From: Tolypothrix sp. PCC 7910
GTDB taxonomy: Bacteria; Cyanobacteriota; Cyanobacteriia; Cyanobacteriales; Nostocaceae
Reading direction: 5' to 3'
NCBI RefSeq assembly: GCF_011769525.1
Contig: NZ_CP050440.1
Coordinates: 6,945,501-7,009,500 of the forward strand
DNA: 64,000 bases
Program-made: the position numbers and the translations under genes
Notes under the pieces: generated by a model
The model's database searches: none
What the model saw: the letters and a program-made list of their open reading frames with translations, nothing else
What the model was told of the DNA's origin: nothing
Shown: positions 15,893 through 26,531 of the stretch, piece by piece
Numbering within the stretch: the first letter of the stretch is position 1
How the letters are laid out: each line of letters starts with the position of its first letter

Positions 15893-17011
15893 GATCTTGC
15901 ACCTGTAAACTTGGATGTCAATTCCATGACTAAGTGCCAAGTTTCTCAGACGTTCAATATCTTGTAAAAGAAATAACAGCACTAATTGTGGAAATATAGC
16001 TTGGAATGCAATTTCTGCGGCTTGCCCCCAATTGGGTAAATTTGTTGATGCGACTGTTGTAGATAAGTAAGCCCAATGGGCCAAGATATAGGAGATGAGG
16101 GAAAGTATCAACCAACGGTAAACACCTAAAAGTGTTCCTTGCCCAAAGCGGTGTAGTCCGAAACGATGCTTGGCCGTCTTAAACCAGCCCTCTATCTGCC
16201 ATCGTCGTTTACCCCACCAAGAAATAGTGCTGGGTTTGAGAGCTTTGGTGGACACCACAAATCGTTTTTCGTACTTGCCATCATCACGTTTAAAATAATA
16301 CCAAGATACATAAACAGGAAACTTTAAACCTAAAAGGTGCAGGTGTTGTCCGCGTTTATGTAATTGAGAAACGCTGTATCCCGAAGTTAATGTCCGTTTC
16401 CTTGCGATACCAGCAATTACGTGATACTTGAGCTTTCGGACACCATGTAGAAATTCCACACTGCCGAAGGCCGTATCTACGAGGATCATAACTTGGAAGC
16501 GCTGGGTTAATTCTGGAGGTAAGCATTTGACCAACTTTAAAGCCAACTGTGCTGGAGAGGAAGTGCCTTTCCCCCTCCAGACACGGAAACTCCAAGGGAC
16601 TCGCCACTGACCGACAACTAAATACACGACAACTAAATGCAAGCCTCTTTTTCCGTTGTAGACACGGATTAAATCTTTAAATTGCGGAAATTTGCCACAT
16701 TTCTCTAAAGTTGTCAGGTCAATAATTACTTGTAGACAAGGTTTGCGTCCTTTTGGACAGTGAGACAAAATCTCCTCAATGATACGAGTGCGAGCAGTGC
16801 GAATTACACTACGGGTTGACCAATCATAAATATTGAGAAATCGGCTTAAGGCACTGGCAGACTTACTTTTAGAATGTTCTGGTAATGGATGTCCTTGTGC
16901 CTGTAGGAACAATCCCAACATTGCTTCTAAGTTTTGTTGCTGGTATTTTGAGGGCATCAATGACAGTAGAGTGTAAACTAGCCCTTGGGCGTGGGCAAGA
17001 ATTGAAATCAT
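15890..17011 (-). CDS. IS4-family DDE transposase
   Basis: This 373-residue transposase has the three acidic residues in VIIDLTTLEKCG, MILVDTAFGS and RRWQIEGWFKTAKHRFGL, with the spacing and the R..E signature of IS4-type enzymes. The N-terminal ATG is at 17011. The last codons run through the terminal repeat, and the stop codon TGA is supplied by the flanking DNA. No frameshift is visible, so the element may still be active. Confidence 0.88.
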   Translation of the reverse strand: MISILAHAQGLVYTLLSLMPSKYQQQNLEAMLGLFLQAQGHPLPEHSKSKSASALSRFLNIYDWSTRSVIRTARTRIIEEILSHCPKGRKPCLQVIIDLTTLEKCGKFPQFKDLIRVYNGKRGLHLVVVYLVVGQWRVPWSFRVWRGKGTSSPAQLALKLVKCLPPELTQRFQVMILVDTAFGSVEFLHGVRKLKYHVIAGIARKRTLTSGYSVSQLHKRGQHLHLLGLKFPVYVSWYYFKRDDGKYEKRFVVSTKALKPSTISWWGKRRWQIEGWFKTAKHRFGLHRFGQGTLLGVYRWLILSLISYILAHWAYLSTTVASTNLPNWGQAAEIAFQAIFPQLVLLFLLQDIERLRNLALSHGIDIQVYRCKI

Positions 17012-17271
17012 GTTTCTTGCTGTTAATTATGCTTTTCACGCCCTTTTTTCTCATATTTCGGCTGATAAATGCAAATCCACTGACTCTTTGACGTTAGCGT
17101 TCGTCAAAGACCTTGGCGCAGCCATCGCCTGCTCTTGGGTAATTTAAGTAATCTCAATCCTTATTTAGTGATTTAAGTTTCCTTAGTCTACTTAAAGTAC
17201 TTGTCACTGCTAGAGTCACTTTTTTACGCTTCTATTTGCATATTAGTGGTTTATACCGTGAGGTGCAAGAT
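15893..17271 (-). mobile_element. IS4-like insertion sequence
   Basis: The element is bounded by an inverted repeat ATCTTGCACCT (15893-15903) and AGGTGCAAGAT (17261-17271) and encodes one DDE transposase. It splits an Rpn-family gene. GTACC occurs a few bases outside each end, but the flanks do not align as a clean target duplication. Bases 17012-17250 are the non-coding part upstream of the transposase. Confidence 0.75.
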
Positions 17272-17679
17272 ATAAGGTACGTCGTCAAGTTCATCTAGGT
17301 AAAAGCGACGTAGATGTGGTTCTAATAAAGAACGATAACGTTGGGGATAGGTACGTTCATTGCTGCGCTTGTCATAGATAACTATTGCGAACCAATCAGG
17401 GTTAGGTGGCTGATATTGAGTGAAGTAAAGGAATATACTGGTGAATAGTCGGTCATAAAATTCTTCATCTTTGTAAAACTGAACTTCGATAAAGTACAGT
17501 GCTTCATTAGTGAATTCTTCCAGGGGAGAAAATACCCCATCTAGTCGGAAGCTTTTTTGTTTAATCTCTGGTGCAATAAACTCATAGATATTGGTGTTAG
17601 TATCTGGTTTACCAATGATTTCAAAAAAGATGTTGGGAAATTCTTTAAATATTTCATAGAAAATCGCATCTGTTTTCAT
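17251..17679 (-). pseudogene. Rpn-family nuclease, N-terminal part severed by an IS
   Basis: Starts MKTDAIFYEIFKEFPN and keeps the PD-(D/E)XK core: Asp in SFRLDGVFSP and Glu-x-Gln in YFIEVQFYKDEEFYDRLF. It is intact to LDELDDVP and then reads YILHLTV through the IS terminal repeat before stopping. The gene lies 17 bp downstream of the methylase stop, inside the same minus-strand cluster. Confidence 0.82.
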
Positions 17680-17696
17680 AAAGTCCTAATTACGAA

Positions 17697-20600
17697 TTAT
17701 TTAAACATTCTATCCCAAGCCTCTAAAACTAATCTTTGTGTACGGTATTCACCAAATTGCTTAATTTCGTTATTCTTTAAAACGCGGAATGTTTCGCTGG
17801 GGAAGTCTTCGCCGTAGACATCAGCAGGTTCGAGAATATATCACAGTTCATCACGGGTGAGTCCGTAGAGTTTGGCGTAATATGCGTCTAATTCTGCTCT
17901 TAATAATGCGCGTCTGTTAGGATTCCAAATGAAGGGTTTACCTCCGTATCCCATGTCTTTTGCGAAGGGTTGCATATCACAGGCGGTGTAGACTAATTCA
18001 AGTACGCGGGTTTTGATAAATTCAATATCTTCTTCGGTATAGGATTTGGGAGGAATGACGGGAAGTTGTTTGAGGATAAAATTACTAAAATTTGTACCCC
18101 CCATTTTCTGCCTAGTTACAAAATCAAAAACTATACTACTGAAATTAGCTAGTAAACATGAAATTAAAAAGACTTTATCTTGTGGAATAGTTAATACTGT
18201 AGAACTATGCGCTAAAGCGACTTTAGGTAGAATAGTGAAAACAGCAGTTCTTTCATTAGTAGCATTGCTAATATTTCTAAAAGCTATCAACCAAGCATTT
18301 TTCCAACTATGTCCTAATCTATTTTCTACTTCAGCCTGGTGAACCCAGTAACGAGGTGTTATGAAGTAATTTGGATTTTGAAGACGTTCTTCTGATATAT
18401 CCGGTAGATGAGAAGTTAAAGCACCATCTGGATAATCAGCATAATCACCAAACCGATGATTATAATGCCAGAACATTTTAGCTTCGTAAAGTGGAATTAA
18501 ATTATTCTCAAATTCTCGTTTAAATATCCCGCTATCATTAGCCATGTCAAACATTCGCAGAAATGAAATACCCCAATCGTTCTTATTGACAACTTCATTT
18601 TCCAAAACAGGTACATACCCATAAATTTTTTTAGTTATTTCAGCATCAGCACGAGTACGTAAAATAGGACAGGTAAGAGTATTTGGGTTAAGTAGGCTGA
18701 TATCTTGAGGAGAAAGCTGGAAAATACGTGTCTGATTATCTATCTGTCTGGGCTGAGTCAGAAAGAAAGAAAAATTAGCTTTTTCAATTTTTTGCCCACT
18801 TATAGACAGTAGAGAGAATTTAAATCTACCGTGGCCTACTCCATCAAAAATATTTTCTCTATTTTCAAAATCATATAAACTTGCTAAAGCCTGCTTTTGT
18901 ATCAAATCTCCAAAAAACTTTTTACAAGTGTCATCAGTTGCTATTCCAGTAGGAACAATAACCCCTACTCTCCCATCACATGAAATTAACTTTCTCGTAG
19001 TCTCAGCAAACACAGCATAAGTATTTATGTCTCCCACAGCTGTTAAAGGAAATCTACCAGACTCGCGGATAAACTTACTCTGCGCCTCAGCATCATGTTT
19101 CGCCTCTTGCCAAGCTTGCGCTAACTCAGGATTTTTCTTAGGTAATTCCTTAATCAACTTATCTCGCGCAGCTTTATTTATAGCGTTAGCAATTTCGGCA
19201 CTTTGAGAAGCAAAAAATTCCTTTTCTTGTAATTTAATTCTTTCCCAAGGTGGATTTCATAAAACGCAATTAAATCCACCTTGCTCAAACACTTCAGGAA
19301 ACTCTAAACACCAGTGAAAAAAGTGTTTATCTTCAGCTAATTTATTTGCTGCATCTATAATCTTTTGAGTTGACAAATTACCACGTAAAAGCCGAGTTAA
19401 CGCTTCTGTTGTTGGTAGCAACTGCAAATTCTCTTCCGTTAACGGCATAAAAAATGCCGCAGTCCATAAATTACAAGCAGAATAATCCCGCCACCATCCC
19501 GACTCTTTACGAGTTTGCTGATATCGTGCTTGCTTTTCTCTCACTTGTTGCGGTGTGACTTCAGCAATATGTCCCAACTTCCGCACACTTTCTGCATAGT
19601 GTGTTCGTTCAGGTTCTAAATTCTCATCTATTGATAATTGTCCTTTGTTTTCCTGCTCTTTCTTATTACGCTTTTTAAGCTGTGTCGCTAACTTCTTATC
19701 ATCCCCAGTTACAGCCTTATACGCTTCATCGGGTATTCCTTCATCTAGACAATTAATATCCAAAACTCCCACCAGGGAATTACCACATTTAATTCTGTGA
19801 TCTAAAAATGTCAGTGGTAACTTACCAGGAAAACCTTCAATCCATAATGCTACCTTGCATAAATCCACCGCTAATGGATTTAAATCCACCCCATAAATGC
19901 AATTTTGAATAACATCTCGAATCGCTAATTTTAAGGGTTCACTTCCCGGTTCTGCTTCCCCAGTACGAACTTTAGCTAATTCTTTTCCAATGCGTCTTGC
20001 TGCTGCTAAAAGAAAATGTCCTGAACCGCAAGCTGGATCACAAACTTTTAAATCTAGAAGTGCTTTTTCTAATTCTTGATTATTTTCTGAGTTGCGAAGC
20101 TTCTCTTTTGTACTGCGAAGTTTTTCTTCAATTACTGGTACAAGTGCTGTTTTGATAAGTTGTTGTACAAGCTGCGGCGGCGTATAGTAAGAGCCAGTCG
20201 TTTTCCTTTCACTACCAAAGACCAAAGCAAATTCATATCTCCCCTGACTTTGTGTTACCTGGGGATGAAAATCTAATAAACTCTCATAAACACTTCCTAA
20301 TTCTTCGACATCCAAGTATTCATAATTCACCCGCCGCAGTTGTACTTTATCTTGATACAGCGACAACTGGCGAATTGCTAAGAGTAAATCATAATTATCA
20401 ATTGCACAATCATCTAAAGCTGACAGAGTATTAGAACCAAATAAATCTCCATTCAGGGGAGACAAACCCAGTACTTCCCCTCGCCAGTTTTCATCAAATA
20501 GTAAGAAAGTTACCCGCAAACCCTGCCATAAATCCTGAAAGCCTTCCCGCCGCCAATGAGGGCGTTCAGCTAACTCTCGCAGTCGCTCAATGCTGTAATA

Positions 20601-21560
20601 TTCTCGGTAGATTCGTGCTTTTTCTACATCATCCCCAATTAATAATAAATTGCGGGATTCTGCCACCATTAAAAACAGCAGCCGATAAATTAGCCGCAAC
20701 AATTGGCGATAGAATTCATAACTTGTAATTTCTGTTTCGTAGTGGGGGATTATTCCTAATTTTTGGCGCAGGTGTTCGTTTTGCGGATGTTGAATAAAAC
20801 CGTTACCTAGCAGAACTAAAGCTTGTTCAACCCCATCTCGAAGTTTGTCGCGTACCCGTCCACCTTGTTGCAGTGCTTCTTGGTGGTAATATTCCAGCAG
20901 ACCTTTATCCGCATCATCCACACCTTCAGGTAAGCGAGAACGGTGGAACAGCCGATAAAATAAGCCAAACTCAGCAAAATTTTCACCGTTGAGAATTTGT
21001 TCTAAGTCAAATTCGATATAAGTAAGACGAGTCATCAAGGAAGAATCACGTAGCAACCGCCAACGAAAACCATTAGTTGCGATCGCCCACAAATGCTCTG
21101 TCTTGTTAAGATACTCCTGCACCAGTGCGTGTGCTGATAGCCTGGGTGTGCCACTGGGCGGACGTTTATCAACTTCTAGCCGACAACCAATAATGTGGAT
21201 AGGTGGTTTATTTTCTCCCTCTTCCGCACGATGGGAAATTGCATAAGTTTGTCCCTCCACCACTTCGGCTGTTGCAGTATATACAGGGTCATAGCCTAAA
21301 CTCTTTAGTAATTGCACAGCCCAAATTTCACGGGTAATATTTGTAGCGGTGTTATTCTCATCTAACCTAGCCAATGCCCGTTGAAATGCTGCCCAGTATG
21401 CTTTAGCATCGCCCCAAGCAGTAGCAATTTCATCTGCTAATTTATCAGTTTTATTAAAACCAAAATCCTCTGACGATTGTCCTTTGATACTGCCTTCTAG
21501 CATTTGGGCAGTCATATCTGGAGCCAGTAAATTTCCTTCAATTTGAAGCGCAGTCATCAT
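17697..21560 (-). pseudogene. Large adenine-specific DNA methylase with two in-frame TGA codons
   Basis: One continuous 1287-codon frame runs from ATG 21560 to TAA 17697 and is broken only by TGA at 19257-19259 and 17841-17843. SAM-binding motif I (VCDPACGSGHFLL) lies near residue 508. The first TGA replaces the Gly before the catalytic NPPW motif (NCVL, stop, NPPWERI). The second falls in RDEL, stop, YILEPADVYGEDFP. The family is the Eco57I/N6_Mtase type with an N-terminal specificity/helical region, used in type II-G, BREX-like and DISARM-like systems. Without read-through the first product lacks the catalytic motif. A helicase of a matching type lies downstream. Confidence 0.85.
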
Positions 21561-21991
21561 AATTCGTAGTTCGTAATTCGTAATTCGTAATTATTTGTCT
21601 TTAATGTACATCGACAACAAAATATATGAAAGAGGCTTGGCTTAGCCAAGCCTCTGTATATACCAAGCATTTACTACACCATGCTTAATTTAGACTTAGT
21701 CTGACTCTAGTTCATCATCCTAGAGGATGTGTGCAAAAAGCCTGAAGACAGATTAAAAAGGTTCTTCCGTACCTGTTATGCCAAATTATTAGTTAAACAT
21801 CAAAACTGGCTTGAAAAATATAGGTAAAGAACCCCAAACCACGCAAAACGCCTAACAGGTTATTAAATAATGCCTATTTTTATTGTGTGGCAAGGATTTC
21901 ATGCTTATTGGATATACTACAAGACTGTGCATGTTCCATACAAAGAATTTATTTGTCTCATCCCCCTCATCTCCCTCATCCCTTGTCTATC
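21561..21991. other. Intergenic region with a near-perfect palindrome
   Basis: The methylase start is preceded by repeats of AATTCGTA. A 25-bp palindrome sits at 21631-21655: AGAGGCTTGGCT, one base, then its exact complement. It could act as a terminator or a mobile repeat. No gene is visible in the rest. Confidence 0.6.
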
Positions 21992-22549
21992 CTAAGAAGC
22001 CTTTGACTGCAACTCCTCCAGCCGCGCTAGTACTTCTGCGCTGTGAATATTGGGATTAACTTTAACGAAAGTCTCACGCAGAATCCCATCTGGATCGATG
22101 ATAAAACTGTGGCGCATAGAAACGTAACCAATCCAAGAACCATAGGCTCTACTAACTGCGCCAGTCGTATCTGCCAAAAGGGGGAATTTTAAACCTTCTG
22201 AATCACAAAATTCCGTATGAGAATCTACATCATCAGCGCTGACTCCAATAATTTGAGTATTTTGGGCTAAATATTTGGGTAAGTCTTGCTGAAAACGCCG
22301 CGCTTCTATAGTGCAGCCAGAGGTGAAGTCTTTGGGATAAAAATAAAGAACTACCCACTTACCACGCAAGTCCGAGAGAGAAATGTTACCTTTGCCTGTG
22401 TTAGTAGGCAAGGTAAACTCTGGTGCAGGTTGATTAATGGCAGGTAGTTTTCCACCAAGTGCATCAGCAGTTGGAGTAAAGTTCAGCCAGCTAATGACAG
22501 CAACACAGCTGGCAAATATTATGCTTAAAAAATTGCGACGAGAAATCAT
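21992..22549 (-). CDS. prxQ: Peroxiredoxin Q/BCP with export signal
   Basis: A thiol peroxidase that reduces H2O2 and organic peroxides using thioredoxin. The peroxidatic Cys is in DFTSGCTIEARRF and the second Cys lies about 50 residues later in TEFCDSEG. The N-terminus SRRNFLSIIFASCVAVISW looks like a Tat-type signal or lipid/thylakoid anchor, so the enzyme acts outside the cytoplasm or in the thylakoid lumen. The 185-residue length fits the family. Confidence 0.92.
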   Translation of the reverse strand: MISRRNFLSIIFASCVAVISWLNFTPTADALGGKLPAINQPAPEFTLPTNTGKGNISLSDLRGKWVVLYFYPKDFTSGCTIEARRFQQDLPKYLAQNTQIIGVSADDVDSHTEFCDSEGLKFPLLADTTGAVSRAYGSWIGYVSMRHSFIIDPDGILRETFVKVNPNIHSAEVLARLEELQSKAS

Positions 22550-22594
22550 GGTACAGATAAGAATGATAACTTAACATAAGTTTACAATTCTTGT

Positions 22595-22849
22595 TCACTG
22601 TTCTTGTGATTTTGGCTGAGATTCATCTGGGACATCTGTACTTTCTATGTATTGGCTATCGAGGAGAAAAGCCCCTTTAGCAAAGCGGATACCCCAATAT
22701 CCCCCAGGATGATGATCCATCACTATACCTTCTTCTCCAAGCTGAATCACATCCGGGGGGCGAAGCATAGGCATAGGTTCCGCAGTTTTGACGTAAGGCG
22801 GTAGTGCTACAACACGTACTTTACTACCAATAATGAATTCTTTAGACAT
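22595..22849 (-). CDS. sipA: SipA (DUF3148), partner of histidine kinase NblS
   Basis: A short SH3-like protein that binds and stimulates the NblS (DspA) sensor kinase. The signatures VRVVALPPYVKTAEPMPMLR and GGYWGIRFAKGAFLLDSQYI are strongly conserved in cyanobacteria. ATG 22849 (MSKEFIIGSK) was chosen; an upstream start would add residues not seen in the family. It has its own terminator-separated position between coq4-like and prxQ genes. Confidence 0.9.
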   Translation of the reverse strand: MSKEFIIGSKVRVVALPPYVKTAEPMPMLRPPDVIQLGEEGIVMDHHPGGYWGIRFAKGAFLLDSQYIESTDVPDESQPKSQEQ

Positions 22850-22886
22850 TTTGATCCAACAAAGAGTTTTGAATAACTCATAACTC

Positions 22887-22910
22887 AAAACCCCCAGCAA
22901 AAGCTAGGGG
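22887..22910 (-). terminator. Rho-independent terminator after the coq4-like gene
   Basis: On the minus strand CCCCTAGC, TTTT, GCTGGGGG forms an 8-bp stem with one G-T pair, followed by TTTTG. It separates the coq4-like gene from sipA. Confidence 0.6.
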
Positions 22911-22968
22911 TCGATGCAACAAGTAAAATCAACAGACGGGATTAATCACGTCTCTACGGCTATTTTAA

Positions 22969-23493
22969 TTATTTATTCTGGGCTATACCAAATAAAAATT
23001 GCACCTCGGTTAAAGGTAGATGCCAAAATAATTCTGGTTGCCAAGTATCTGGATCTAAATGGGAATGATAACCGCGTTGGTATGCTTGCCAAAGTCTGTC
23101 CCAACTAAACTGTTGTCGATGATTTTGGTGTTTGTAGATGGCGCGTAATAGTCCCAACCCCAACATAAAATTAATGGAGCTAAACTTGGTTCCTAAGAGA
23201 AAAGCCTGTACTTCTGCTTCCCCAATCAAGTTTGTACCATAGCCTGTAATCGCATGAATACCATCGTGGAGTTGTTTGCGACGAGGGCCTGTAGTGAAGG
23301 GTTTTAAGTTATTTTGCTCCAATAAATCTGCCCAAGCTCTGCCAAAAGTACTTTTAGGAAGTAATTGCAATTTCTCGATGTATACTATTTGCGGTACAGC
23401 TAACCCTTTTGCTTCAGCTTTACGGTCAAGTAAATCTAAGAGTTGTTGCAGGCGAGGAATGGTATTTGCGGAAGCAGTGTCAGGTTGCATCAT
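22969..23493 (-). CDS. Coq4-like protein
   Basis: The 174-residue protein has the Coq4 zinc motif in the form HDGIHAITGYG followed by Glu about ten residues later (GEAEVQAFLLG). Coq4 family proteins help ubiquinone assembly in mitochondria and proteobacteria; cyanobacteria make plastoquinone, so the exact substrate is unclear. Two ATG codons (23493, 23490) are possible starts. Confidence 0.82.
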   Translation of the reverse strand: MMQPDTASANTIPRLQQLLDLLDRKAEAKGLAVPQIVYIEKLQLLPKSTFGRAWADLLEQNNLKPFTTGPRRKQLHDGIHAITGYGTNLIGEAEVQAFLLGTKFSSINFMLGLGLLRAIYKHQNHRQQFSWDRLWQAYQRGYHSHLDPDTWQPELFWHLPLTEVQFLFGIAQNK

Positions 23494-23519
23494 CTTCTAT
23501 TTGTAGATTGTGATATGCA

Positions 23520-23551
23520 AATTCCCAACTTCTTTGCTAAAGTTGGGAATT
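23520..23551. terminator. 12-bp hairpin between Spy-like and coq4-like genes
   Basis: AATTCCCAACTT pairs exactly with AAGTTGGGAATT across an 8-nt loop. It follows the Spy-like gene stop by about 110 bp. The poly-T stretch is on the plus side only, so use as a terminator for the minus-strand gene is uncertain. Confidence 0.4.
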
Positions 23552-23661
23552 TAGTTTTTAACAATGGTTTAGAACAAACAAACAACCAAGATAATCTTAG
23601 GAATTAACACTTATTTTTGATGCGGTAGAAAGTGGTAGTAAGCCTTTATTTAAGATTTTAC

Positions 23662-24216
23662 TTATGGTTGTTGTGTGCCTTGGTTAGAATTACGTTGTTG
23701 CCAGCGTGCACGTGCATTCTCGCGCATTTGCTGTAATTTTGTGCGTTGTTCGGGAGTCAATAGTGCTTGAATTTTTTGTTGAGAAGTCTGCATAATTTGT
23801 TTGATTTGAGTTTTTTGGTCTTCTGTTAAATTCAGAGACTCAAAACCTCTCTTGCCAAACTCACCAGGCTGTTGACCTTGGGGACGTTGTGCACCTTGGG
23901 CGCGACGCTGACCTCTTTGCGCCTGACGTTGCTCAAATTGCGCTTTTAACTGGTCTTTTTGTTCTTGGGTAAGAATTCCTTCAATTTGGGTGCGGGTATC
24001 GCGGCGAATTTGCTGAATTTGGGTTTTTTGTGCATCAGTTAACCCTAATTGTTGCCAAGCACCTTTATTTGAGCGTTCTCCACGTTGTCCATTGGTGTTT
24101 TGTGCAACTACTTGCTTATGTCCAGAAAAACCTCGTTGTGCTTGAGCGGCAAAGGGAGTTGCTGTTAAAGTTAAAGCGATCGCACCAGCTACTAAAGATA
24201 ATGTTTTAACTTTCAT
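23662..24216 (-). CDS. Spy/CpxP-like periplasmic protein
   Basis: It starts with a clear signal peptide (MKVKTLSLVAGAIALTLTAT then AQA cleavage site). The mature part has two LTxxQ pairs (LTDAQKTQIQQI, LTQEQ; LTEDQKTQIKQI, LTPEQ), the signature of Spy/CpxP chaperones, and a Gln/Arg-rich linker. Such proteins bind unfolded proteins in the periplasm and respond to envelope or metal stress. It is divergent from a sensor kinase gene, a common layout for CpxP-like genes and their regulators. Confidence 0.85.
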   Translation of the reverse strand: MKVKTLSLVAGAIALTLTATPFAAQAQRGFSGHKQVVAQNTNGQRGERSNKGAWQQLGLTDAQKTQIQQIRRDTRTQIEGILTQEQKDQLKAQFEQRQAQRGQRRAQGAQRPQGQQPGEFGKRGFESLNLTEDQKTQIKQIMQTSQQKIQALLTPEQRTKLQQMRENARARWQQRNSNQGTQQP

Positions 24217-24579
24217 GATTGACCTCGTGTGTTGTTTCCTTTTCTGATGTCATCATCATACGAACTCATCTTCAGTCAATACATGAGGAAAAAGTCACGG
24301 ATATACCCATGACTTTAGTCATTATTCCTTCATGAGCAATCATACTAGTCATTTCAGGTAAATTAAACTAAGGTGAGAAAACTGCTGATTTAGCCGTTTA
24401 TTTTTGTATTTCTATTTAAAAGGCTTGCAGTTCAATCGGTGTATGCACGTAAATAAAAATCATGTTTTGAGAAATTGCCAATAAATAAAATATTAGAAAA
24501 AACTTGCAAGGTTTAAATATATTCGCTCATAGCTTAAGTCAATATTTTTATAAACTAAATCTAATTAACTGTTACTTTT
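24217..24579. other. Divergent promoter region of the Spy-like gene and the sensor kinase
   Basis: This 363-bp AT-rich gap lies between two divergently transcribed genes and must hold both promoters. I see no convincing repeat or regulator site in it. Confidence 0.4.
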
Positions 24580-25812
24580 ATGAAACCACCAATACAAATC
24601 AACAATCATCCATTCCGATTTCTACTTTATTTAGAGTGGATACTGTTAGCAATTGCTATGCTAACTGCTATCATGCCTTCTCCACCACCGCCACGTTTTG
24701 CTGGTAGGTTTCACGAACCCAGTCCCGAGAATTTAATAGTTGCAACTGGCTGTTTAATTATTTTTGGTTTGATGGGGTTGAGATTACCCACCGGAAACCA
24801 AATAAGTAAAATACTTTTTACAGCTATTGAAGTTTTTTTGATTTTTACCACTGGTTTTGTAGGTGGTAGAATTTCTCGGCTCTTTCCTTTTATCTATATG
24901 ATTTTAGTAACTCGTAGTTGCTTAATCTTTCAGTTACCAGGGCGTTTAATAGTTACATCCATATCATTTCTTTTATTTTGGCTGACACTACAACGTAAGT
25001 GGCAGAATTTTTCTCCTATTCCCCAAGTCCAAGAACGATTTCAATTTTTAACTCTGAGTTTATCTTTATTGTTTGGCTTAAGTTTGATTTTTGTATTAAT
25101 GTTAATGAATACAGTATTATCTGAACGCCAAAGTCGGGAAGAATTAGCTGTTGCTAACGAAAAATTACGTCAATATGCTCTCAGAATTGAGAATCAAGCA
25201 ACTTTAGAAGAACGTAATCGCATTGCGCGAGAAATTCATGATTCTTTAGGACATTCTTTAACAGCATTAAACTTACAATTAGAAACAGCCTTAAAGCTTT
25301 CGCAATCTAATCCTAATAAAGCTCATGATTTTTTAAAAAGAGCAAAAGAATTAGGTTCTAAAGCGTTGCAAGATGTTAGACAATCTATTTCTACGATGCG
25401 TTCTCATCCCTTGCAAGAGCAATCCTTAGAACAAGCAATTAATCAACTATTAGAGGATTTTCATCATGCAAATGGCTTTTCACCAATTTGCCTCATTAAC
25501 TTAGATAATCCTTTACCCAGCGAAATTAAGATTGCCATCTATCGCATTATTCAAGAATCATTGACAAATATTTCTAAATATGCAAAAGCTACAGAAGTTA
25601 GAATAGAAATAGATAGAAATCCTAAAGGTTTACGTTTAACGATTCATGACAACGGTCAAGGTTTTGACTTTAAGCAAAATACTACTGGGTTTGGTTTGCA
25701 AAGTATGCGCGATCGCACTTTAGCAATTGGTGGTGTATTTAACATTATCAGTACACCTGGAGAGGGTTGTAAAATTGTAGTTGATATTCCCCCAATGAGA
25801 CTGAATAGATGA
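24580..25812 (+). CDS. NarL-type sensor histidine kinase (HisKA_3)
   Basis: The N-terminal ~185 residues contain about five membrane helices without a clear periplasmic sensor domain. The phospho-acceptor region is [18 protein letters not shown] (His near residue 220), typical of HisKA_3. The ATPase part has N-box [13 protein letters not shown] and G-box DNGQGF and [10 protein letters not shown]. The stop overlaps the response regulator start by 4 bp. Its divergent neighbour is a Spy-like envelope protein, so an envelope-stress input is plausible but not shown. Confidence 0.9.
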   Translation: MKPPIQINNHPFRFLLYLEWILLAIAMLTAIMPSPPPPRFAGRFHEPSPENLIVATGCLIIFGLMGLRLPTGNQISKILFTAIEVFLIFTTGFVGGRISRLFPFIYMILVTRSCLIFQLPGRLIVTSISFLLFWLTLQRKWQNFSPIPQVQERFQFLTLSLSLLFGLSLIFVLMLMNTVLSERQSREELAVANEKLRQYALRIENQATLEERNRIAREIHDSLGHSLTALNLQLETALKLSQSNPNKAHDFLKRAKELGSKALQDVRQSISTMRSHPLQEQSLEQAINQLLEDFHHANGFSPICLINLDNPLPSEIKIAIYRIIQESLTNISKYAKATEVRIEIDRNPKGLRLTIHDNGQGFDFKQNTTGFGLQSMRDRTLAIGGVFNIISTPGEGCKIVVDIPPMRLNR

Positions 25813-26471
25813 TTAAAGTATTACTAGTAGATGACCAAAATTTAATTCGTCAAGGATTAAGAGCCTTATTAGAGTTAGAAACAGATTTAGAAATTGTAGG
25901 CGAAGCAGAAAATGGAGCAATCGCACTGAACTTAATTGCCGAATTGCAACCAAATGTAGTATTAATGGATATCAGAATGCCCATCATGGATGGAGTTGCA
26001 GCTACAAGAGAAATTCAACAGCGATTTAGCGGTATTAAAGTTTTAGTATTAACAACTTTTGATGATGATGAATATGTAAAAGCTGCACTCCAGAATGGTG
26101 CAATGGGTTATTTACTCAAGGATACACCTTCGGAAGAATTAGCGTTTGCAATCCGTGCTGTTCATAAAGGTTACACTCAATTAGGGCCAGGAATAGTCAA
26201 AAAATTATTGATGCAGTTTCCAACTTTAGAACCAACCCCACCGCCAGAAATTCCGCCTAGTTTAGCAGAACTGACTCCCAGAGAGAAAGAGGTTTTACGC
26301 CTCATTGCTCAAGGCGCTAGTAATCGAGAAATAGCTCAACAACTCTATATTTCTGAGGGGACAGTCAAAAACCATGTGACCAATATGTTAAATCGTCTCA
26401 ATTTACGCGATCGCACTCAAGCTGCAATTTTTGCTAATACATTTTTAGCATATTTAAATGACAGCGATTAA
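25809..26471 (+). CDS. NarL/FixJ-type response regulator
   Basis: The receiver domain begins [17 protein letters not shown] with phospho-acceptor Asp in VLMDIRMP (~54) and Lys in LLKDT. The C-terminal LuxR-type HTH reads [20 protein letters not shown], then [11 protein letters not shown]. It forms an operon with the kinase at 24580 and is its obvious partner. Confidence 0.93.
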   Translation: MIKVLLVDDQNLIRQGLRALLELETDLEIVGEAENGAIALNLIAELQPNVVLMDIRMPIMDGVAATREIQQRFSGIKVLVLTTFDDDEYVKAALQNGAMGYLLKDTPSEELAFAIRAVHKGYTQLGPGIVKKLLMQFPTLEPTPPPEIPPSLAELTPREKEVLRLIAQGASNREIAQQLYISEGTVKNHVTNMLNRLNLRDRTQAAIFANTFLAYLNDSD

Positions 26472-26531
26472 TTATCAATTAAAATTATTACTAATAAACT
26501 AAACTTTATTTATTTTATTCAATATCTAGAT

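Noticed and set aside
19257-19259. Selenocysteine or other recoding of UGA in the methylase
   Set aside because: No SECIS-like stem was seen, the replaced residues (Gly and Arg) are not Cys/Sec positions, and cyanobacteria are not known to recode UGA.
21583-21610. TTATTTGTCTTTAATGTACA as a possible right end of the CAST
   Set aside because: It ends in TGTACA but has only one poor TnsB-like site and no 5-bp match to CCAAT. It lies next to AATTCGTA repeats that explain part of it.
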